Assembly: GCF_002028425.1 (NCBI RefSeq)
Contig: NZ_CP020042.1
Location: 1,240,001-1,304,000, forward strand
Length of the DNA: 64,000 bases
DNA from: Streptomyces katrae
Lineage (GTDB): Bacteria; Actinomycetota; Actinomycetes; Streptomycetales; Streptomycetaceae
Direction of reading: 5' to 3'
Each line of letters starts with the position of its first letter. The stretch's first letter is position 1. The position numbers and the translations under genes were made by a program. Positions 25,419 through 34,331 of the stretch are shown here, piece after piece. The notes under the pieces were generated by a model. It made no database searches. It had not been told where the DNA came from and saw only the letters and a list, made by a program, of their open reading frames with translations.

Positions 25419-25775
25419 TCAGCCTTTCCGCACCACGCTCGACTTCAGCTGCATGGAACCGAAGCCGTCGATCTTGCAGTCGATGTCGTGGCCGTCGACT
25501 CCGTCGACGAGGCGGATGTTGCGCACCTTGGTGCCGGCCTTGATGCCGGTGGGGTGGCCCTTGACCTTCAGGCCCTTCACGACGGTCACCGAGTCGCCGT
25601 CGGCGAGCACGTTGCCGACGGCGTCCTTGATCACCCGCTCCCCGGGGGACTCGCCGCCCCCGGCGGCGACGAGCGGCCACTCGTGCCCGCACTCGGGGCA
25701 GACGAGCAGGGCGCCCATCTCGTACGCGTACGCGCCGGAGCATTCGGGACAGGGGGGAAGTGCGTTGTCGTTCAC
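25419..25775 (-). CDS. PhnA/YjdM-family zinc-ribbon protein
   Basis: This 118-residue protein has an N-terminal zinc ribbon (CPECSGAYAYEMG...CPECGHEW, residues 9-32) and a C-terminal small beta domain with DAVGNVLADGDSVTVVKGLKVKG and a GTKVRNIRLVDG motif. This is the full PhnA/YjdM layout. Despite the old name (alkylphosphonate utilisation) its biochemical role is unsettled, and no phosphonate genes are nearby. It appears monocistronic. Confidence 0.9.
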   Translation of the reverse strand: MNDNALPPCPECSGAYAYEMGALLVCPECGHEWPLVAAGGGESPGERVIKDAVGNVLADGDSVTVVKGLKVKGHPTGIKAGTKVRNIRLVDGVDGHDIDCKIDGFGSMQLKSSVVRKG

Positions 25776-25798
25776 CCTGCCAGTCTAGGGAACGCGGC

Positions 25799-25830
25799 GG
25801 TGCCCCGCCGACGGATGTCGACGGGGCACC
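25799..25830 (-). terminator. Terminator hairpin after the GAPDH gene
   Basis: Arms 25799-25812 and 25817-25830 pair with one mismatch around the tetraloop GGAT, 27 bases downstream of the GAPDH stop codon. Confidence 0.7.
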
Positions 25831-25857
25831 GGAGCACGCTCTGCCTGGTCGGGCCGG

Positions 25858-27303
25858 TCAGGCGACCGGGACCGGGTAGGTCGGGTACTCGACGCCGGAC
25901 ACGTGCTGGACCACACGGATGACCTGGCAGGAGTAGCCGAACTCGTTGTCGTACCAGAGGTACAGGATCGCGTTGTCGCCGTCGACCTTGGTGGCGCCGG
26001 CGTCCACGATCGAGGCGTGGCGCGAGCCGACGAAGTCCATGGAGACGGCGTCGGGGGCGGTGGTGAAGTCGATCTGGCGCTTCAGCGGCGAGTGCAGGGA
26101 GACGCCGCGGAGGTACTCCAGGACCTCGTCGCGGGTGGTCTCACGGCCCAGGCGCAGGCTGAGGATGGCGATCGAGACGTCCGGGACGGGGACGCGGATC
26201 GAGCTGCCGGTGATCGGCGCCTTGAGGTCGGGCAGCGCCTTGGCGACGGCGGAGGCGGCGCCGGTCTCGGTGATGACCATGTTCAGCGGCGCGGAGCGGC
26301 CGCGGCGGTCGGCCTTGTGGTAGTTGTCCAGGAGGTTCTGGTCGTTGGTGAACGAGTGGACCGTCTCCACGTGGCCGCGCAGCACCCCGTACTCGTCGTC
26401 CATGGCCTTGAGCGGCGGGACGATGGCGTTGGTGGTGCAGGAGGCGCAGGACAGGATCTGCTCGTCCGGCTTGATCGTGTCGTGGTTGACGCCGTGCACG
26501 ATATTCGGGACGTCGCCCTTGCCCGGGGCGGTCAGGACGACCTTGTCGATACCGGGGCGCAGGTGCTTGGACAGGCCCTCGCGGTCGCGCCACTTGCCGG
26601 TGTTGTCGATGAGGATGGCGTCCTTGATGCCGTACGCCGTGTAGTCGACCTCGGAGGGGTCGTTCGCGTAGATCACGCGGATCGCGTTGCCGTTGGCGAT
26701 GATCGTGCTGTTCGCCTCGTCGACGGTGATCGTGCCCTGGAACTGGCCGTGGATCGAGTCGCGGCGCAGCAGGGAGGCGCGCTTGACCAGGTCGGCCTCG
26801 CCTCCACCGCGGACCACGATGGCGCGCAGGCGCAGGCCGTTGCCGGAGCCGGCCTTCTCGATGAGGAGGCGGGCGACGAGGCGGCCGATGCGGCCGAAGC
26901 CGTAGAGGACGACGTCGCGGCCGGAGGAGAGCTCCAGCTTGTTCTCGCCGGTGGCGCCGGCGACGGCCTCGGCGGTGAATTCGGCCACGGACAGCCCGCG
27001 GTCGTCGCTGCCGTAGTTGGCGGCGAGCATGCCGATGTCGATCTGCGACGGACCGAGATCGAGGGCGGCGAGAGCCTGCAGGAACGGCATGGTCTCGGTG
27101 ACCGAGAGCTCCTCGCCGTCGATCTGCCGGGCGAACCGGTGGGTCTTGAGGATGCTGACCACCGACTTGTTCACCAGGGAGCGGCTGTGCAGCAGGATCG
27201 TTACATCCCGCTCGCGGTGCAGCTTCCCGATGATCGGGATCATCGACTCCGCGATCTCCTCGCGGGTCTTCCAGTTGCTGAACGAGTCCTCGTTGACAGT
27301 CAC
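25858..27303 (-). CDS. gap: Glyceraldehyde-3-phosphate dehydrogenase, long actinobacterial form
   Basis: This 481-residue enzyme oxidises glyceraldehyde 3-phosphate to 1,3-bisphosphoglycerate. The catalytic domain has the Rossmann motif YGFGRIGRLVAR, the active-site SCASCTTNA, and the C-terminal WYDNEFGYS. An extra ~130-residue N-terminal region (NEDSFSNWKTREEIAESMIPIIG...) makes it about 140 residues longer than ordinary GAPDH; such long forms recur in Streptomyces beside a short one. Start is GTG 27303 with a weak AAAGA site. Whether it works in glycolysis or gluconeogenesis cannot be told from sequence. Confidence 0.93.
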   Translation of the reverse strand: MTVNEDSFSNWKTREEIAESMIPIIGKLHRERDVTILLHSRSLVNKSVVSILKTHRFARQIDGEELSVTETMPFLQALAALDLGPSQIDIGMLAANYGSDDRGLSVAEFTAEAVAGATGENKLELSSGRDVVLYGFGRIGRLVARLLIEKAGSGNGLRLRAIVVRGGGEADLVKRASLLRRDSIHGQFQGTITVDEANSTIIANGNAIRVIYANDPSEVDYTAYGIKDAILIDNTGKWRDREGLSKHLRPGIDKVVLTAPGKGDVPNIVHGVNHDTIKPDEQILSCASCTTNAIVPPLKAMDDEYGVLRGHVETVHSFTNDQNLLDNYHKADRRGRSAPLNMVITETGAASAVAKALPDLKAPITGSSIRVPVPDVSIAILSLRLGRETTRDEVLEYLRGVSLHSPLKRQIDFTTAPDAVSMDFVGSRHASIVDAGATKVDGDNAILYLWYDNEFGYSCQVIRVVQHVSGVEYPTYPVPVA

Positions 27304-27371
27304 AGAGTTATCTTTCGAGCTAGGCGGCGCTCATATGGTAACCCGACCGGAATCCGCCTCTTCGGCAGGGG

Positions 27372-28331
27372 TCAGCCGAGGGTCGGGTGCGCTTCCGGGT
27401 GGGCGTCCCACCATGTCCGGTGGAAGGCGTTGTTGTCCACGTTCGCCAGATACGCCTCGACCGCCGCACGGTGCAGCAGATCCCCCTGGTGCGCGGAGAC
27501 CGACGCCCGGTTCCAGGCCAGCCGGATCCGCCCGGTGACCGGGGTCCCCGCCAGGGGCCGCATCACGGTGCCCGGCACGGCGGGGGCGGTGGGCTGGCTC
27601 AGCGAGATCGCCCGGCCCGCCGCGATCAGGTCGTGCTGCATCTTCCGGTCGGTGATCCGGTAGCGCAGCGAGGGGGTGAAGCCCGCTTCGGCGCAGGCCT
27701 CGATCAGGGCCTCGGGGCCGCCGTCGTCGTCCTGGACGAGGGTCATCCACTGCTCGCCCGCCAGGTCGGCCAGCTCCAGCCGGCTGCGGGAGGCCAGGGG
27801 GTGCCGGGCCGACATCCGGATGCAGAACGGCTCCCGGGGCACGACGGTGCGCGCCCGGACGCCACCGGGCAGCGGGACCTCGTAGTCGTTGACCTCGCCG
27901 TAGACGATGGCGTCGTACCGCCCGGCGCCGAGCATCCGCACGAGGGCGGTCACCGAGTTCTCCAGGTCCACGGCCACCTCCCGCCCGGCCAGGGCCAGGT
28001 CGGTGCGTGCGAGGAGCCCGTCCAGCAGGACGAGCAGGATGCAGCCGAGCCGCAGGGGCACGTCCGCCGACAGTGCCCGGGCCTCGGCGCCCAGGGCGTC
28101 CATCTCGCCGAGCACCCGGCGGGCCTTGGCGAGGACGAAGTGGCCCAGCGGGGTGGGCTCCACCCCGCTGCGGCCGCGTACGAACAGCTCGCCGCCCGTG
28201 ACCCGCTCGATCCTGCGCAGCTGCGCGGAGAGCGCCGGCTGGGAGACCCCGAGCCGGCGCGCCGCCGCGCCCAGGCTGCCTGCCTCCGCTATCCGGCAGA
28301 CGGCTTGCAGGTGCCTCAACTCCAGCTGCAT
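27372..28331 (-). CDS. LysR-family transcriptional regulator
   Basis: This 319-residue protein has the LysR N-terminal winged HTH (LRHLQAVCRIAEAGSLGAAARRLGVSQPALSAQLRRIE, spanning 5-42) and a substrate-binding domain (about 90-295) with LELADLAGEQWMTL. It is divergent from the large secreted M4-M28 peptidase gene; the 143-base gap contains an inverted repeat (28365-28382) of LysR-box type. It probably controls itself and the peptidase. The co-inducer is unknown. Confidence 0.9.
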   Translation of the reverse strand: MQLELRHLQAVCRIAEAGSLGAAARRLGVSQPALSAQLRRIERVTGGELFVRGRSGVEPTPLGHFVLAKARRVLGEMDALGAEARALSADVPLRLGCILLVLLDGLLARTDLALAGREVAVDLENSVTALVRMLGAGRYDAIVYGEVNDYEVPLPGGVRARTVVPREPFCIRMSARHPLASRSRLELADLAGEQWMTLVQDDDGGPEALIEACAEAGFTPSLRYRITDRKMQHDLIAAGRAISLSQPTAPAVPGTVMRPLAGTPVTGRIRLAWNRASVSAHQGDLLHRAAVEAYLANVDNNAFHRTWWDAHPEAHPTLG

Positions 28332-28364
28332 CCCGGCAGCTTACGAATCGTGACCGCGCGGCAC

Positions 28365-28382
28365 CATAACCCGCGCCTTATG
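28365..28382. promoter_or_regulatory. Inverted repeat CATAA-N8-TTATG, candidate LysR operator
   Basis: A perfect inverted repeat in the divergent LysR/peptidase promoter region. It is AT-rich in a GC-rich background and spaced like a LysR T-N11/12-A box. Position relative to a transcription start is not known. Confidence 0.5.
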
Positions 28383-28474
28383 CCCGCAGGGATGTCCCAA
28401 TCTCGCCATGTCCACGCCCATACTCGGCGACGGCGTACAGCCAGCCACCCCCCACACACGATCGGAGTGGACTC

Positions 28475-31400
28475 GTGCAGCCCACCAGATGGACGGCGTC
28501 CGTGGCGGCCTTCGCGCTGACCGCGAGCCTCGCCGGCGCTCTGGCCGGCACCGCGTCGGCCGCGCAGCAGCCAGATCCCGTACCGCCCCGCCCCTCCCGG
28601 GCCGACCGGGCCGTGGCCGCCGCCGATGCGGCCGTGCGCAGCGGCCTGGACGGCCTGGTCAACCAGCCGCAGCAGCAGTACGACCGCAGGCTGGTCACCC
28701 CCTGGGTGCAGGACCTGTACTCGGTCGCGTACGAGCGCAGCTACCGGGGCCTGCCGGTCGTCGGCGGCGACGCGGTGGTCCTCGCGGACGGGGAGGGCAA
28801 GGTCCGCGCCCTCCAGTCGGCCTCCTCGACCGTGATCGACGTGTCGGTCACGCCGACGGTCACCGCCAAGGCCGCCGAGTCCTCCTCCCGGGCCGAGCTG
28901 GCGAGGGTGGACAAGGTCGAGAGCAGCCGCCTGGTCGTCCGGCTCAAGGACGACAGGCCGGTCCTGGCCTGGGAGACGGTCCTGACGGGATCGGCCAAGT
29001 CGGCGCCCAGCCGGATGCACGTCTACGTGGACGCCCGGACCGGCAAGGTCGTCGACCGCTGGGACGAGGTCGTCGCGGGCACCGGCAACAGCAAGTGGAA
29101 CGGACCCAACCCGCTGACGGTCGACACCACCGCGTCCGGCGGCACCTACTCCCTGCGCGACCCGAACCGCCCGGGCCTGAGCTGCCAGGACTACAGCACC
29201 GGCACCGTCTTCTCGAAGTCCTCGGACTCCTGGGGCACCGGCAACCCGACCTCCAAGGAGACCGGGTGCACGGACCTGATGTTCGCCGCACAGAAGCAGT
29301 GGGACATGCTCCGCCAGTGGCTCGGCCGCAACGGCGTCGACGGCAACGGCCGCAGCTTCCCGGGCAAGGTCGGACTGAACGACCTCAACGCGTACTGGGA
29401 CGGCGGCTCCGTCACCATCGGCCACAACAGCGCCAACGAGTGGATCGCCGGCATCGACGTGGTGGGCCACGAGTACGGGCACGCCATCGACACCAACACC
29501 CCCGGCGGCACCAGCGGCCAGGAGGCCGGGCTGGGCGAGGGCACCGGGGACATCTTCGGCGCCCTGACCGAGGCGTACGCCAACGAGCCCGCCCCGTACG
29601 ACACTCCCGACTACACCGTCGGCGAGATGATCAACCTCCAGGGCCGCGGCCCGATCCGGAACATGTACAACCCCTCGGCGGTCAACAACGACCCGTCCTG
29701 CTACAGCTCCTCCATACCGAGCACCGAGGTGCACGCGGCCGCGGGGCCCCTGAACCACTGGTTCTACCTGCTGGCCGAGGGCAGCAGCCCCGGCGGCGGC
29801 AAGCCGAGCAGCAGCACCTGCAACCAGTCCACGGTGACCGGCGTGGGCGTCCAGAACGCCGGCAAGATCTTCTACGGCGGCATGCTGCTCAAGACCAGCA
29901 GCATGTCGTACAAGAAGTACCGGACGGCGACGCTGAGTTCCGCGAAAACCCTCGACGCGAGCTGCGACCTGTTCAACAAGACCAAGGCCGCCTGGGACGC
30001 CATCAGCGTGCCCGCCCAGTCCGGCGACCCGGCCTGCACCCCCAGCGGACAGGGTGACTTCTCGCTCACCCTCAACCCGGCCTCGGGCAGCGTGCAGCAG
30101 GGCGCCTCGGTGACCACCACCGTGGCCACCAGCACCACCACCGGCCAGGCCCAGCAGGTGACCCTCTCCGCGAGCGGCCTGCCCGCCGGGGTCACCGCCT
30201 CCTTCAGCCCGGCCACCGTGCAGTCCGGCCAGTCCTCCACCCTGACCCTGACCGCGAGCTCCACCACGGCCCCCGGCCCGGCCACGGTCACCGTCAAGGG
30301 CCAGGGCGCCTCCCTCGCGCACACCGCCGACTACGCCCTGACCGTCGGCGGCGGCCAGGGCGACCCCACCACCCCGCCGGACATCAGCGCGGCCAACGTC
30401 CAGGCCCACCTGAACCAGCTGGGCACCATCGCCACGCAGAACGGCGGCAACCGCCGCGCCGGCAGCGGCGGCCACACCCAGTCCCTCGCGTACATCAAGG
30501 GCAAGCTCCAGGCCGCCGGCTACACCGTCACCGAGCAGAACTGCACCTCCTGCACCTACCCGTCGAACAACCTGATCGCCGACTGGCCGGGCGGCCCCGA
30601 AGACCAGACCGTGATGTTCGGCGCCCACCTCGACAGCGTCTCCGCCGGCCCGGGCATCAACGACAACGGCTCCGGCTCCGCGACCCTGCTGGAGAACGCG
30701 CTGGTCCTGGCCCAGAAGAACCCCACCATGACCAAGCACGTGCGCTTCGCCTGGTGGACCGACGAGGAACAGGGCCTCAACGGCTCGAAGTTCTACGTGG
30801 GCCAGCTCGGCAGCGCCCAGCGCGCCGCCATCAAGGGCTACTACAACTTCGACATGGTCGGCTCGCCCAACGGCGGCTACTTCATCAACAACCTGAACTC
30901 CACCACGGCCGCGCCCCTGAAGGCGTACTGGACCTCGCTGAACCTCGCCCCCGAGGAGAACACCGAGGGCCAGGGCCGCAGTGACGACTACTCCTTCCAG
31001 CAGGCGGGCATCCCCACCTCCGGCTACGCGGCCGGCGCCAGCGCCCGCAAGACCTCCGCGCAGGCCGCGAAGTGGGGCGGCACCGCGAACGCCGCCTACG
31101 ACTCCTGCTACCACAGCTCCTGCGACACACCGAGCAACATCAGCGCCACGACCCTGGACCGCAGTGCCGACGGGGTCGCCTACGCCATCTGGAAGCAGGC
31201 CGTCGGCAACGGCACCCCCGCCTCCGACTTCTCCGTCGCCACCTCCCCCGCCGCCGGCACCGCCGCCCCGGGCTCCAGCGTCACCGCGACGGTGAACACC
31301 GCCACCGTCAGCGGCAGCCCCCAGAACCTCGCCCTGACGGTCTCGGGCGCCCCGGCCGGCGTCACCGCCACCGTCAGCCCGTCCTCCGTGCAGTCCGGGC

Positions 31401-31984
31401 AGTCCGCCACCCTCACCGTCCAGGTCGCCGCGGGCACCGCGCCCGGCACGGCCACCCTGACCGTGACCGGCACCGGCACCACCACCCACAGCACCACGTA
31501 CACCCTGACGGTCAGCGGGGGCGGCGGCTCCTGCACCCCCGCCCAGGTCGTCGCCAACGGCGGCTTCGAGAACGGCGCGAGCCCCTGGAGCGCCACCTCC
31601 GGGGTCATCACCAACCAGGCCGGAGAGGCCCCGCACGCCGGCGCCTACATGGCGTGGCTGAACGGCTGGGGCTCCCCGCGCACCGACAGCGCCTCGCAGT
31701 CCCTGGCCCTCCCGGCCGGCTGCTCCTCGGCCCGCCTCGCCTTCTACCTGCACATCGACACCGACGAGACCGAGAGCACCGCCTACGACACGTTCACCGT
31801 CTCGGTGGGCGGCCAGACCCTGGAGACCCTGTCCAACGTGGACGCGGGCTCCGGGTACACGCTCAAGAGCTATGACGTCTCCCCGTTCGCCGGGCAGACC
31901 GTCACCCTGCTGTTCCAGGGGGTGGAGGACCAGTCCCTCCAGACCTCCTTCGTGGTCGACGACGTCACCCTCCAGGTGAGCTGA
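28475..31984 (+). CDS. Secreted dual metallopeptidase: M4 (thermolysin-like) fused to M28 (aminopeptidase-like)
   Basis: This 1169-residue protein has a Sec signal peptide (hydrophobic to ASA near residue 29), then an FTP/PepSY-like propeptide. The M4 domain has HEYGHAID (His332 start) and downstream [11 protein letters not shown]. An Ig-like module ([12 protein letters not shown]...) is followed by an M28 domain with [20 protein letters not shown] (metal His near 718), [20 protein letters not shown] and [10 protein letters not shown] second, similar Ig-like module and a C-terminal beta-sandwich ([13 protein letters not shown]...) close it. GTG start with GGAG. An endopeptidase and an exopeptidase on one chain would degrade extracellular protein to amino acids. 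Confidence 0.93.
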   Translation: MQPTRWTASVAAFALTASLAGALAGTASAAQQPDPVPPRPSRADRAVAAADAAVRSGLDGLVNQPQQQYDRRLVTPWVQDLYSVAYERSYRGLPVVGGDAVVLADGEGKVRALQSASSTVIDVSVTPTVTAKAAESSSRAELARVDKVESSRLVVRLKDDRPVLAWETVLTGSAKSAPSRMHVYVDARTGKVVDRWDEVVAGTGNSKWNGPNPLTVDTTASGGTYSLRDPNRPGLSCQDYSTGTVFSKSSDSWGTGNPTSKETGCTDLMFAAQKQWDMLRQWLGRNGVDGNGRSFPGKVGLNDLNAYWDGGSVTIGHNSANEWIAGIDVVGHEYGHAIDTNTPGGTSGQEAGLGEGTGDIFGALTEAYANEPAPYDTPDYTVGEMINLQGRGPIRNMYNPSAVNNDPSCYSSSIPSTEVHAAAGPLNHWFYLLAEGSSPGGGKPSSSTCNQSTVTGVGVQNAGKIFYGGMLLKTSSMSYKKYRTATLSSAKTLDASCDLFNKTKAAWDAISVPAQSGDPACTPSGQGDFSLTLNPASGSVQQGASVTTTVATSTTTGQAQQVTLSASGLPAGVTASFSPATVQSGQSSTLTLTASSTTAPGPATVTVKGQGASLAHTADYALTVGGGQGDPTTPPDISAANVQAHLNQLGTIATQNGGNRRAGSGGHTQSLAYIKGKLQAAGYTVTEQNCTSCTYPSNNLIADWPGGPEDQTVMFGAHLDSVSAGPGINDNGSGSATLLENALVLAQKNPTMTKHVRFAWWTDEEQGLNGSKFYVGQLGSAQRAAIKGYYNFDMVGSPNGGYFINNLNSTTAAPLKAYWTSLNLAPEENTEGQGRSDDYSFQQAGIPTSGYAAGASARKTSAQAAKWGGTANAAYDSCYHSSCDTPSNISATTLDRSADGVAYAIWKQAVGNGTPASDFSVATSPAAGTAAPGSSVTATVNTATVSGSPQNLALTVSGAPAGVTATVSPSSVQSGQSATLTVQVAAGTAPGTATLTVTGTGTTTHSTTYTLTVSGGGGSCTPAQVVANGGFENGASPWSATSGVITNQAGEAPHAGAYMAWLNGWGSPRTDSASQSLALPAGCSSARLAFYLHIDTDETESTAYDTFTVSVGGQTLETLSNVDAGSGYTLKSYDVSPFAGQTVTLLFQGVEDQSLQTSFVVDDVTLQVS

Positions 31985-32007
31985 CCGACCCCGCAGTGCC
32001 CTCCAGG

Positions 32008-32038
32008 GGCCCGGTCCGGCACCCCGCCGGACCGGGCC
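32008..32038 (+). terminator. Terminator hairpin after the dual peptidase gene
   Basis: A perfect 13-bp stem (32008-32020 with 32026-32038) and five-base loop ACCCC, 24 bases after the stop. Confidence 0.75.
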
Positions 32039-32173
32039 TCCGCCGCGTCCGCCCCTGTCCACGGCGTAGGGGAGCACGCCCGGCTTTGGACACGGTGGAG
32101 CATCCCGGGCCGCGGGACGCTCCGGCAGGATCCGCAGGAGACGACCCGGCCCCCATCCCAGGAGACACCGCAC

Positions 32174-32629
32174 ATGTCCGATATCTCGGTCCGCGCCGCA
32201 CAGCCCGGGGACTTCGCCCAGTGGCGCGTCCTCTACCGGGGCTACGCCGACTTCTACGGGGTGGAGCAGACCGAGGAGGCCGCCGCGACGGTGTGGGCCT
32301 GGATCAACGACCCCGCGCACGAGACCGGCGCCCTGGTCGCCGAGGACGCCGGGGGCCGGCTGGTCGGCCTCGCCCACTACCGCCCGTTCGCCCGTCCGCT
32401 GTCCGCGACGACCGGCTGCTTCCTCGACGACCTGTTCGTGGCCCCCGAAGACCGCGGCTGCGGCGCGGCCGACCTGCTGCTCGGCGCCCTGCGCGAGCTC
32501 GCGGCGGAGCGCGGCTGGAGCGTCGTACGGTGGATCACCGCCGACGACAACCACCGGGCCCGGGCCAAGTACGACCAGGTGGCCACCCGGACCATGTGGG
32601 TCACCTACGACATGGCCCCCGGCCGCTGA
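32174..32629 (+). CDS. GNAT-family N-acetyltransferase
   Basis: This 151-residue GNAT protein has ISVRAAQPGDFAQWRVLYRGYADFYG at the start, central strand FLDDLFVAPEDRGCGAADLLLGAL carrying the acetyl-CoA loop (RGCGAA in place of the usual RGxGxG), and GWSVVRWITADDN...AKYDQVA near the end. ATG follows AGGAGA. It transfers acetyl from acetyl-CoA to an amine; the substrate is unknown. It is convergent with a small gene starting on the other strand. Confidence 0.88.
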   Translation: MSDISVRAAQPGDFAQWRVLYRGYADFYGVEQTEEAAATVWAWINDPAHETGALVAEDAGGRLVGLAHYRPFARPLSATTGCFLDDLFVAPEDRGCGAADLLLGALRELAAERGWSVVRWITADDNHRARAKYDQVATRTMWVTYDMAPGR

Positions 32630-32639
32630 CCCCTCCCGC

Positions 32640-32915
32640 TCACCCCTCCCCGGCGGCGTCCGCGCAGGCGGGGCAGACCCGGTCCGCGTACGCCTCGGGG
32701 TACCACGGCAAGCCGGGGTGCTCGGCGGGCCGCCAGGAGGCCGTCTCCATGGCGAAGGTGTCCCGGCCGCAGAGGGTCCTCGGGCCGCGCACGTCGTGCC
32801 GGCCCGGAGCGGTCGACGCCGCGTGCACCCGCAGGACGTCCCCGGGGGCGGGCTCCCCGGCGGGGTGCGCGGGGCCCGTCCGGTCGTATTCGTACACCAC
32901 GACGGTCTCGCTCAT
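32640..32915 (-). CDS. Small conserved-type hypothetical protein with Cys residues
   Basis: This 91-residue protein (MSETVVVYEYDRTGPAHPAG...RTLCGRDTFAMETASWRP...DRVCPACADAAGEG) is not a family I can name. Three cysteines (LCGR and VCPAC) could bind zinc or form a disulfide. Codon use is normal for the genome. It is convergent with the acetyltransferase, 10 bases apart. Confidence 0.7.
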   Translation of the reverse strand: MSETVVVYEYDRTGPAHPAGEPAPGDVLRVHAASTAPGRHDVRGPRTLCGRDTFAMETASWRPAEHPGLPWYPEAYADRVCPACADAAGEG

Positions 32916-32972
32916 ACCTCCGACGATAGGCGGGCGGGCCGCACCCCGCCGGGCGGCCGGGAACCGCGCCGG

Positions 32973-33959
32973 TCAGCGGCAGGAGCCCGCCGCCAGCTCC
33001 AGCTCGTCCGCCCACACCGCCGCGTCCCGGGGGCCCACGTGCGGGGCGGCCAGGGAGCGCACCCGGAAGCGGTTGCGCGGCGTGGCCGCGTCCGCTTCGC
33101 GGATCATCAGGTCCTGGAGCGCGAGCGGGATCGCGCGGTCCTGAGTGAACCGCAGGAACGTGCGCGGCACCCGCCCCCACTTCTCCGGCAGCCCCCGGGA
33201 GTCGGCCGTCCCGATCGCCGCCGACTCGTCGGGCTCCAGGGTGGCGATCAGGGCCCGGACGGCGGCGTCGGGCCAGTCCGCGGCGAGGGCCTCCTTGGCC
33301 GCCGCGAAGAACGCGGGATCGCCGGAACGCCAGTTGGCCCGGTTGACGCCCAGTCCGGGCGGCGTCTCGACCCGGTCCAGCCGGAGCAGGGCGCTGGTGG
33401 AGCCCTCGGGGGTGGACATCAGCTGCGCGGCGGAGGTGTGCCCGGTCGCGCAGAACGCGGAGGCGTACACCAGGTGGGAGATCAGCTCGGGCACCCGGTT
33501 GGCGACCGCGTTGAGGGTCACCCCGCCCATGCTCTGGCCGACCAGGACCACGGCCCCGAGGCGGGAGGCGCGCCGTACGACGCCCACCACGTGCTCGGCG
33601 AAGTCGTCCAGCGTCACCTTCCCGAGCGGCGAGGGCTCGGTGCGCAGCGCCTCCAGGTCCTGCGGGGTCTGGTAGGAGACCGGGTAGTAGGCGCCGCGCC
33701 CGTGCCCGGGCAGGTCGACGGCGACCGCCTTGTGCCCGCGCAGGGCCAGCTCGGCGACGACGGGTGCCCACCCGTAGGAGTTGCCGCCGGCCCCGTGCAC
33801 GAGCACGAACACGGGCGCCGCGCACCGCCGCTCGTCGGCCCGCGCGACGGACCCTCCAACCCCCACGGCGGCAACCGCCCCCGCCCCGGCCACGGCCGCC
33901 TTCAGCACCCCGCGCCGGGACCGCGTTCCGGAACTACTGGTGTCTTCACATTCGTTCAT
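32973..33959 (-). CDS. Tat-exported alpha/beta hydrolase
   Basis: This 328-residue protein starts with a twin-arginine signal (SRRGVLKAAVAGAGAVAAVG) ending near ARADER at residue 43. The hydrolase fold shows the oxyanion HGAGGNSYGW, the nucleophile elbow VGQSMGG (Ser near 142) and a C-terminal region APHVGPRDAAVWADEL that carries the presumed catalytic His. Related proteins include esterases and salicylate-esterase-like plant enzymes. Export folded via Tat suggests an extracellular esterase; substrate unknown. Confidence 0.88.
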   Translation of the reverse strand: MNECEDTSSSGTRSRRGVLKAAVAGAGAVAAVGVGGSVARADERRCAAPVFVLVHGAGGNSYGWAPVVAELALRGHKAVAVDLPGHGRGAYYPVSYQTPQDLEALRTEPSPLGKVTLDDFAEHVVGVVRRASRLGAVVLVGQSMGGVTLNAVANRVPELISHLVYASAFCATGHTSAAQLMSTPEGSTSALLRLDRVETPPGLGVNRANWRSGDPAFFAAAKEALAADWPDAAVRALIATLEPDESAAIGTADSRGLPEKWGRVPRTFLRFTQDRAIPLALQDLMIREADAATPRNRFRVRSLAAPHVGPRDAAVWADELELAAGSCR

Positions 33960-34024
33960 GCGGCGACTCTAGGCGGGGGCTCCCGGGCCGCCGGACGATT
34001 CCGGACACCACTCACGGGGCCGCG

Positions 34025-34213
34025 TCAGACGACGGCCTCTCCATCGCGCTCGCCTCCGACACATGTCCACAATCCGGTCGAGGAGTCGTACTCGACCTTT
34101 CCCCCGGTCGCCTTACACGTGGCCGTGTCCACATCGGCCTGTGCGGCGGGGACGCCGACGCCGAGAACGGCGAACAGCACGGCGGCAATCAGTCCGAGAA
34201 CCCGTCTGCGCAT
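34025..34213 (-). CDS. Small secreted protein with two conserved-looking cysteines
   Basis: This 62-residue protein starts MRRRVLGLIAAVLFAVLGVG with a Sec signal cleaved after AAQA, leaving about 38 residues: DVDTATCKATGGKVEYDSSTGLWTCVGGERDGEAVV. The two Cys (TCKATGG...WTCVGG) probably form a disulfide. The motif Cys-x3-Gly-Gly...Cys-x-Gly-Gly recurs in small secreted actinobacterial proteins. ATG is preceded by GGGAGG. A longer frame to 34483 lacks a sensible start and overlaps the divergent gene. Confidence 0.75.
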   Translation of the reverse strand: MRRRVLGLIAAVLFAVLGVGVPAAQADVDTATCKATGGKVEYDSSTGLWTCVGGERDGEAVV

Positions 34214-34331
34214 GGGAACCTCCCGAAAGAACGAGGCAGGGGTCAGCACCAGTTTCGCCCCGCCCCTGGCCGGATCGCATCTGCTGTCGCCTCCGGGGGC
34301 GCTCACCCGGATACGACAGCAGACTGGTGTC

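Noticed and set aside
28316..32554. 1412-codon frame antisense to the dual peptidase and acetyltransferase
   Set aside because: Pure shadow of GC-biased codons; the plus strand carries clear peptidase motifs.
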